From positions 26,477-90,476 of the forward strand of contig JBGPWL010000006.1 in assembly GCA_041492185.1 (NCBI GenBank): 64,000 bases of DNA, read 5' to 3'. Source of the stretch: JAOAPY01 sp041492185. GTDB taxonomy: Bacteria; Acidobacteriota; Blastocatellia; Pyrinomonadales; Pyrinomonadaceae. Each line of letters opens with the position of its first letter. The stretch's first letter is position 1. The notes beneath the pieces were generated by a model. The model was not told the DNA's origin, ran no database searches, and saw only the letters and a list, made by a program, of their open reading frames with translations. Of this stretch, positions 59,317-64,000 are shown one piece after another. The position numbers and the translations under genes were made by a program.

Positions 59317-59445
59317 GCAAAGGCGCAAAGGCGCAAAGAAGTGCTTTGTGAATACAAAACGACTTCCGTGTTCAGAGCTTCCGAGCTGCGTCCTTTTTGT
59401 TCTGAGATCTAGCTTTGCGTCTTGGCTCCTTTGCGTCTTTGCGTG
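59317..59445. repeat. GCAAAGGC word repeats facing inverted copies
   Basis: Left tandem GCAAAGGCGCAAAGGCGC (59317-59339) faces right CTTTGCGTC units (59413-59445), making a long imperfect hairpin just before the next gene. Confidence 0.6.
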
Positions 59446-59469
59446 AAACTCTTGGGTTTGAAGGATCAA

Positions 59470-62205
59470 TTGGCACACGTCCGAACTCCTCGCCTCAATC
59501 TGGCAATCCTCCTCTCCTTTTTTTTCTCGATAACTGTTTTTCCGCAAGGCAAGACCCAACCCGAATACGTCTGGTACGAAGCGGAAGACATGCGCGGTTT
59601 TTCCACCGATCAGTTGGGCGCGCCGATTCTCAGTCCTTCATATCTGAATCTGCCGAAAGCGAAAGCGCCGGGTTGGGCGATGAATGGGCCCGGTGTGTCT
59701 GCCGAATGGTCGCAGGGTGGGGAGAGCGAATGGAATTCCGCAGCCGCGAGCGCCGACGAAACCAGCGCGACGATTTATCAGGACCTCGAAGTGCCGCGCG
59801 CGGGCGAGTACAGGATTTGGGTGCGCTACGCCGATTGGGCCAACAAGACTGAGAACTTTGTAGTGCGAGTGACGCAAGCGGGACGCGAAGTTTTCAAGCA
59901 CGAGTTTGGCGCGAAAGATGTTATCGACCCACACGACGAGACGAGCATGTACTGGGGTTGGGCTTTCGCCTGGGACAACGCGCAGGCAACACTCACAAAA
60001 GGACCGGCGCGACTTTCAATCAACATCGAGAAAGCCGCGGAAGCGCGACGTCACGTCGATTGCTTCTTGTTGACAAACGATCTCAGCTTTGTTCCGCAGG
60101 GAAGACGCAAGCCTGACTTCGCAGCGATGCGCTATCTGCGTGACTGGTCTAACTCGCGCGCTTCGCTCGCGCCGCTCGTCGAGACTCAATCAAGCATCGA
60201 CGTGCCGAACGCGTGGCGTCCACCAAAAATCGCGGGCCGCGATTTTTTGATGCCGTGGAATATCGCCAAAGAGTTCTGGCCGCTTTATGACAAGCCTGCC
60301 GCGGAACGACCGCTCTATCCGTTCAATGCCGAGCCGATCGAGGAGTTCGTCAAAAAGTACAGCGGAGCAAAGGAAGTTCCGATCTTCGATTCGAAACTCA
60401 TCGTGCCGGTCATCTACATCAATAACCTCCCTGAGTATTTGAAAGAGGGGAGTCCGTTTTTGCGCTACCTGCGCGAGACGCATGTGCCGTTTGCAGTTTT
60501 GATTAATTACGGCGCCGCGAATTTTTCTGAAAGTGATGGGCCAGCCGCATGGCAACTCTTGAACGGCGAGCTGCGCGATCAGTTTCTCGGCTGGATCTCC
60601 GGCGAGAGCGTCGGGTTCGTGTGGGATTCGGCCGCGAAGGACCTGAAAGTTGCGCCCGAGATGTCGCGCAAGGACTTGCTTGAAGCGCATCGCGTGTTTT
60701 ATACGAACGCACTGGAAAAGAAATGGGACGCGACATTTCATTCGCAAACGGGCGCAATGTGGGATCGTTTGATTCCGGCGCAGTCGACGTCGAGCACATC
60801 ATTCGCGCACGCGTTGGGTGAGTGGGGTTCGCGGCTGTTGGGAATGGAGACAGCGGCGGTGCAGCCCATGATCGCAATGCGCATCGCTTTCACGCGCGGC
60901 GCCGCGCGGCAGTATGGCGGCGCTTTTTTTTATTATCACGCGCCGAACTTTGGCGACACGGCGACGACGTTTACGAAGACGCAGAACTTTTCCGGGCCCG
61001 ATTACTTTTTCCATTCGCACTACGGACCGACAACGGGCCCATCGCTCTCGTGGTATCGCAAAAGCTATTACCTCTATTACATGTCCGGCGTTTCGGCGAT
61101 CTATTTGGAGCAGGGATTCGATCAATTCTTCAAACCCGGTCCGGGTGAGAATCCGTTTCAACTGAATCCGCTTGGGCGCATCACAAACGAGTTTGTTCGT
61201 TTTGCGGAAAAGCATCCGGATCGCGGATCGCCGTATACGCCCGTCGCTTTCCTGCTCGATCCCGCGCACGGTTGGGAGATGACAGATTATCCGCAGTGGC
61301 CGTTTGAGGTTTCGCAGATTAACCATAGCGATCGCGCGCTGCGCGAGTTGTTCACAACCGCTTACTATCCCGGTGGCGTCGTCGAAGGTGAACCGGCAAC
61401 GGCGGATCGACAGGCTTTCGTATCGAGCATCTTTGGTGACATCTTCGATGTATTGGTCGCGTCAGAGACGCATAAGCAAGCAATTGATAACTATCGCGCA
61501 GTGGTGGTTGGCGGGCGCATCGATTGGACCAGCGATTGGGCGCAGCGTCTCGCCGACTATGTTCGCAAAGGCGGAGTGGTGGTTTTGAATGCCGCTCAAA
61601 CGAAGGGTTTGCCTGCCGATTTCTTAGGTGTGCAGTTGATCAACGCGTATGGCGAATCGGACAGCGCGACTTGTCGTGCTGCTGGCGAACCGCCGCAGGA
61701 TCTCAGTGGTCAGATGTTTCGTTACCAAAAAGTTTTGAGTAAGGGAAGTGAGGTTCTGATTGAAGCGCCCGGCGGTGATCCGCTCGTCACGGTGAACAAA
61801 GTTGGTCGCGGCAAAGTAATCTTTTGCGCCGTACCGGATCTGATGGGCGAGGACCAGCGCATTACTCCGCTGGCGGCGCACTTGCTCGCACATCTTTTCG
61901 CCGATGCGACACCTGTTAGAGTCGAAGGCGACGTCGAGCATTTGGTCAATCGCACGGATCGCGGCTGGGTGGTCACGCTTATTAATAACAACGGCGTTTT
62001 CAAACCGCAGCAAGGTCTCGCCCAGGTTGACCGCAACGCGGTTGTGACCGCGGCGATCAGCTTGCGCGGGCGGGCAATCGCGAGCGCGCGCGAATGGATT
62101 GGCGAGCAATCTCTGGAAATAGCGAGACAACGTAACGAGGACAGCGTTACTCTTAAGATTGCGCCGGGCGGCATTGCCGTCGTTGAATTAATTGAAAGGC
62201 GATAG
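59470..62205 (+). CDS. Large exported glycoside-hydrolase-like protein
   Basis: TTG 59470 is preferred as start, after the word-repeat element and with AAGGAT just upstream. The 911-residue product has a signal segment (LNLAILLSFFFSITVFP), an N-terminal jelly-roll (~25-170; TSATIYQDLEVPRAGEYRIW), a large middle part with TIM-barrel-like strands (~200-590) and a GATase-like domain (~600-780; YRAVVVGGRIDWTSDWAQRL, VVVLNAAQTKGLPADFLGVQ), then a beta-sandwich. This order recalls multi-domain beta-galactosidase-like enzymes, but no catalytic Glu pair was identified, so the reaction is unknown. Confidence 0.6.
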   Translation: MAHVRTPRLNLAILLSFFFSITVFPQGKTQPEYVWYEAEDMRGFSTDQLGAPILSPSYLNLPKAKAPGWAMNGPGVSAEWSQGGESEWNSAAASADETSATIYQDLEVPRAGEYRIWVRYADWANKTENFVVRVTQAGREVFKHEFGAKDVIDPHDETSMYWGWAFAWDNAQATLTKGPARLSINIEKAAEARRHVDCFLLTNDLSFVPQGRRKPDFAAMRYLRDWSNSRASLAPLVETQSSIDVPNAWRPPKIAGRDFLMPWNIAKEFWPLYDKPAAERPLYPFNAEPIEEFVKKYSGAKEVPIFDSKLIVPVIYINNLPEYLKEGSPFLRYLRETHVPFAVLINYGAANFSESDGPAAWQLLNGELRDQFLGWISGESVGFVWDSAAKDLKVAPEMSRKDLLEAHRVFYTNALEKKWDATFHSQTGAMWDRLIPAQSTSSTSFAHALGEWGSRLLGMETAAVQPMIAMRIAFTRGAARQYGGAFFYYHAPNFGDTATTFTKTQNFSGPDYFFHSHYGPTTGPSLSWYRKSYYLYYMSGVSAIYLEQGFDQFFKPGPGENPFQLNPLGRITNEFVRFAEKHPDRGSPYTPVAFLLDPAHGWEMTDYPQWPFEVSQINHSDRALRELFTTAYYPGGVVEGEPATADRQAFVSSIFGDIFDVLVASETHKQAIDNYRAVVVGGRIDWTSDWAQRLADYVRKGGVVVLNAAQTKGLPADFLGVQLINAYGESDSATCRAAGEPPQDLSGQMFRYQKVLSKGSEVLIEAPGGDPLVTVNKVGRGKVIFCAVPDLMGEDQRITPLAAHLLAHLFADATPVRVEGDVEHLVNRTDRGWVVTLINNNGVFKPQQGLAQVDRNAVVTAAISLRGRAIASAREWIGEQSLEIARQRNEDSVTLKIAPGGIAVVELIERR

Positions 62206-62251
62206 GCAGGAAGTCCGAAACGCCTGGCTGCTCGTAAGGGGGATTGAGAAG

Positions 62252-62677
62252 ATGACAAGGCGAATGCTGGCAATTATCGGCGCGGTTCTATTGCTATTAA
62301 CTCTGCAAACGGTGACGAGCGCCGGGAAGAGTCGCAAGCCGCAACGCATAGCGGCGGGAACGTGGGGCGGTCAACACGTTAGAATGGAAGTCACAGCTAG
62401 CTCGGCAACGCTCGAGTACGATTGCGCGAATGGTACTATCACCGGACCGCTCACGATTGATCGGCGCGGCCGATTTAACTGGCGTGGCACGCACACGCGA
62501 GAGCACGGCGGACCAATTCGCGCAGACGAGAAATCAAACACGCGCCCGGCACGTTACACCGGCTCGACCGACGGCAAGAAAATTACGCTCACGGTCACGC
62601 TCACAGATACAAACGAGACGGTGGGAACTTATGCGCTCGTGCGCGGACAACAAGGACGCGTTTTTAAGTGTCTTTAG
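62252..62677 (+). CDS. Small exported hypothetical protein
   Basis: A 141-residue protein from ATG 62252 with a signal peptide (LAIIGAVLLLLTLQTVTSA). The mature part is beta-rich (GGQHVRMEVTASSATLEYDC, KKITLTVTLTDTNETVGTYA) with two Cys, possibly a disulfide. No family recognised. Confidence 0.65.
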   Translation: MTRRMLAIIGAVLLLLTLQTVTSAGKSRKPQRIAAGTWGGQHVRMEVTASSATLEYDCANGTITGPLTIDRRGRFNWRGTHTREHGGPIRADEKSNTRPARYTGSTDGKKITLTVTLTDTNETVGTYALVRGQQGRVFKCL

Positions 62678-62683
62678 GAAGGC

Positions 62684-62712
62684 GCTAAGTGCTGAGTGCT
62701 GAGTGCTGAGTA
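62684..62712. repeat. Tandem AGTGCTG repeats
   Basis: AAGTGCTGAGTGCTGAGTGC is followed by another unit. A word-like repeat just before the acylphosphatase gene. Confidence 0.5.
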
Positions 62713-62763
62713 ATGCTATATTGCCCGAGCCCGCTCCCAAACGTGGCAGCGACTGACCAAAGC

Positions 62764-63042
62764 ATGACCAGGGTGGCGCGAAAGTTTCTGATCAGCGGTG
62801 ACGTGCAGGGAGTGGGCTATCGGTTCTTCGCGCAACGCGCGGCAGCCCGCCACCAGATAGTGGGTTATGTAAAAAACATGCCGGACGGAACAGTTGAAGC
62901 ATTCGTCGAGGGACCAGCCGTTAGCGTGGAAGCGTTCAGGCACGATCTGGCTACCGGCCCCCGGTTCTCGATGGTCGCGCAGGTTGAAGAGATCAACCTG
63001 GAGCCGACGGGACAGTATTCTTCATTTAGGATTGAGGGCTAG
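62764..63042 (+). CDS. acyP: Acylphosphatase
   Basis: A 92-residue acylphosphatase from ATG 62764; an in-frame ATG at 62713 would add 17 non-conserved residues. The fold marks are ISGDVQGVGYRFFAQRAAAR (~10-30, with the catalytic Arg) and VGYVKNMPDGTVEAFVEGP (~33-52, with the catalytic Asn). It hydrolyses carboxyl-phosphate bonds. Confidence 0.92.
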   Translation: MTRVARKFLISGDVQGVGYRFFAQRAAARHQIVGYVKNMPDGTVEAFVEGPAVSVEAFRHDLATGPRFSMVAQVEEINLEPTGQYSSFRIEG

Positions 63043-63077
63043 GCCCTTCGTTTTCGATTGTTGTCTCTTCGGTGTTG

Positions 63078-63144
63078 TTTCGTGTGATTTCGTGGATCGG
63101 CTGCTTTGGATGGCGGCAGATACGATCCACGAATTCACACGAAA
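63078..63144. repeat. Hairpin repeat, copy 3 of 3
   Basis: Arms 63078-63099 (TTTCGTGTGATTTCGTGG start) and 63123-63144 (CCACGAATTCACACGAAA end) pair as in copies 1 and 2, with a 23-nt loop. It ends 30 nt before the apt start codon. Confidence 0.8.
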
Positions 63145-63174
63145 CAAACGAAGGCCAAAGACCAAACTAAATCA

Positions 63175-63696
63175 ATGGACGATCTCAAAACACTAATTCG
63201 CGAAGTGCCGGACTTTCCGAAAGCCGGCATAAATTTTTACGACATCACGACGCTGCTCAAGCATCCTGAAGGATTGCGCCGCACCGTCGATGCGCTGGCC
63301 GCCGAGTTTGAAGACGAGAAGGTCGATGCGGTAATCGGCATCGAAGCGCGCGGGTTCATCTTCGCGCCAGCGCTTGCGTACCACCTGGGCACCGGTTTCG
63401 TGCCGGTGCGCAAGCCGCGCAAGCTTCCCGCCGAGTGTGCTTCGATCTCTTACGATCTCGAATATGGCCAGGACACGCTTGAGATCCATCGTGACGCTAT
63501 TGGCGATGGCCACCGCGTAATCATTGCTGACGATCTGCTGGCAACCGGCGGCACTGCGAAGGCTGTTTGCGATCTGGTTGAGGGTCTCGGCGGACAAGTT
63601 CTCGGACTCGTTTTTGTGGTCGAGCTGGAATTTCTGCCGGGTCGCCAGAAGCTCGAAGGCTACGACGTAAGGTCGTTGATTAAGTATCAAAGTTAA
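63175..63696 (+). CDS. apt: Adenine phosphoribosyltransferase
   Basis: A 173-residue Apt from ATG 63175; a longer in-frame start would run into the hairpin repeat. Family marks: IREVPDFPKAGINFYDIT, GIEARGFIFAPALAYHLG and the PRPP-binding motif VIIADDLLATGGTAKAV (~120). It turns adenine and PRPP into AMP (purine salvage). Confidence 0.95.
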   Translation: MDDLKTLIREVPDFPKAGINFYDITTLLKHPEGLRRTVDALAAEFEDEKVDAVIGIEARGFIFAPALAYHLGTGFVPVRKPRKLPAECASISYDLEYGQDTLEIHRDAIGDGHRVIIADDLLATGGTAKAVCDLVEGLGGQVLGLVFVVELEFLPGRQKLEGYDVRSLIKYQS

Positions 63697-63699
63697 GAA

Positions 63700-63813
63700 C
63701 GATCTTTGATCTTGGATCTTTGGTCTTTGAACTTTGAGCTTTGTGATCAGGCAGTGAAGACCAGGAGAACAAGTACCGAAAGGCAAAAATCAAAGATCAA
63801 AGACCAAAGATCA
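63700..63813. repeat. GATCTTTG word repeats in inverted orientation after apt
   Basis: GATCTTTGATCTTGGATCTT and following units (63700-63742) face CAAAGATCAAAGACC units (63787-63813), forming a long imperfect hairpin. Confidence 0.6.
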
Positions 63814-63862
63814 ATCGCGGCTTTACCAATCACGATTCGCGCTTTACTATTCCTTCAAGTGT

Positions 63863-63939
63863 GCTCCCGTAGCTCAGTTGCATAGAGCGCTCGCCTCCTA
63901 AGCGAGAGGTCGCGCGTTGGAATCGCGCCGGGGGCACCA
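63863..63939 (+). tRNA. tRNA-Arg (anticodon CCU) with swapped elbow pair
   Basis: 77 nt including CCA. Acceptor GCTCCCG/CGGGGGC, anticodon stem CTCGC/GCGAG with loop CTCCTAA (anticodon CCU), and T-stem GCGCG/CGCGC are intact. Two odd bases: position 19 is C (63881; loop AGTTGCATA instead of AGTTGGATA) and position 56 is G (63919; T-loop TTGGAAT instead of TTCGAAT). Since G19 and C56 normally pair, this is a C19-G56 swap that should keep the pair. Confidence 0.95.
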
Positions 63940-64000
63940 TCATAACCGCCCGGTTTATGTGCCACGCTTAGCAATGTTTGAACTCAATCTACAGCGGGCA

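Overview
The window reads as a chromosomal segment from an Acidobacteriota-type bacterium, most like class Blastocatellia. This is inferred from gene content, not from a marker gene: Oar-like TonB receptors with an N-terminal carboxypeptidase-like domain, a PD40/Calx-beta/CHRD/DUF4214 secreted protein, a ~1050-residue BNR-propeller protein, TonB-C domains fused to helical solenoids, and a PadR pair. There is no rRNA operon, phage gene, transposase or CRISPR array. Three tRNA genes are present: Glu-UUC, Arg-UCG and Arg-CCU.

Layout. 1-8.1 kb: a partial exported TPR protein, a secreted PD40/Calx-beta protein, a zinc-ribbon membrane gene split by an amber codon, a GT-C glycosyltransferase, an ABM-fold monooxygenase and a DACNV-DAC protein. 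8.4-12 kb: ettA, then a PIN/TIR two-gene operon beside a duplicated tRNA-Glu 3' end and a copper amine oxidase remnant. 12-31 kb: a flavin monooxygenase, then an envelope block (TonB-like protein, VIT-vWA, DUF4139, serine hydrolase, Oar-like receptor, two TPR paralogues), a D-aminoacylase, a GNAT and a DUF4097 protein. 31-39 kb: a VanX-like dipeptidase, the BNR protein, a broken DUF433/DUF5615 toxin-antitoxin locus facing a truncated thioredoxin-like gene, and a TonB-C solenoid protein. 39-47 kb: flavin-binding protein, MDR dehydrogenase, metK, FKBP, amidohydrolase and gltA.

47-50 kb is the most rearranged part. A Ser/Thr kinase lacking its N-lobe and a Phd/VapC pair lie between intact gltA and a second, diverged copy of the gltA 3' end. 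50-58 kb holds a second Oar-like receptor, an exported NADAR protein, a YoeB toxin-antitoxin pair, a PadR operon with a clear promoter/operator, and a TPR protein. 58-64 kb holds a cytochrome c, a chlorite-dismutase-like protein, a large exported glycoside-hydrolase-like protein, acylphosphatase, apt and tRNA-Arg(CCU).

Most genes are single transcription units with their own Shine-Dalgarno. Short overlaps mark four real operons: TIR-PIN, Phd-VapC, antitoxin-YoeB and PadR-partner. Gaps between genes are rich in inverted-repeat families: three copies of a 22-bp-arm hairpin, chains of small hairpins, and paired word-like repeats. Strongest leads: the TIR-PIN operon; the gltA 3'-end repeats around a truncated kinase and a toxin-antitoxin pair; a tRNA-Arg(CCU) whose G19-C56 pair is swapped to C19-G56; an exported NADAR; and the amber-split and deletion-junction pseudogenes.
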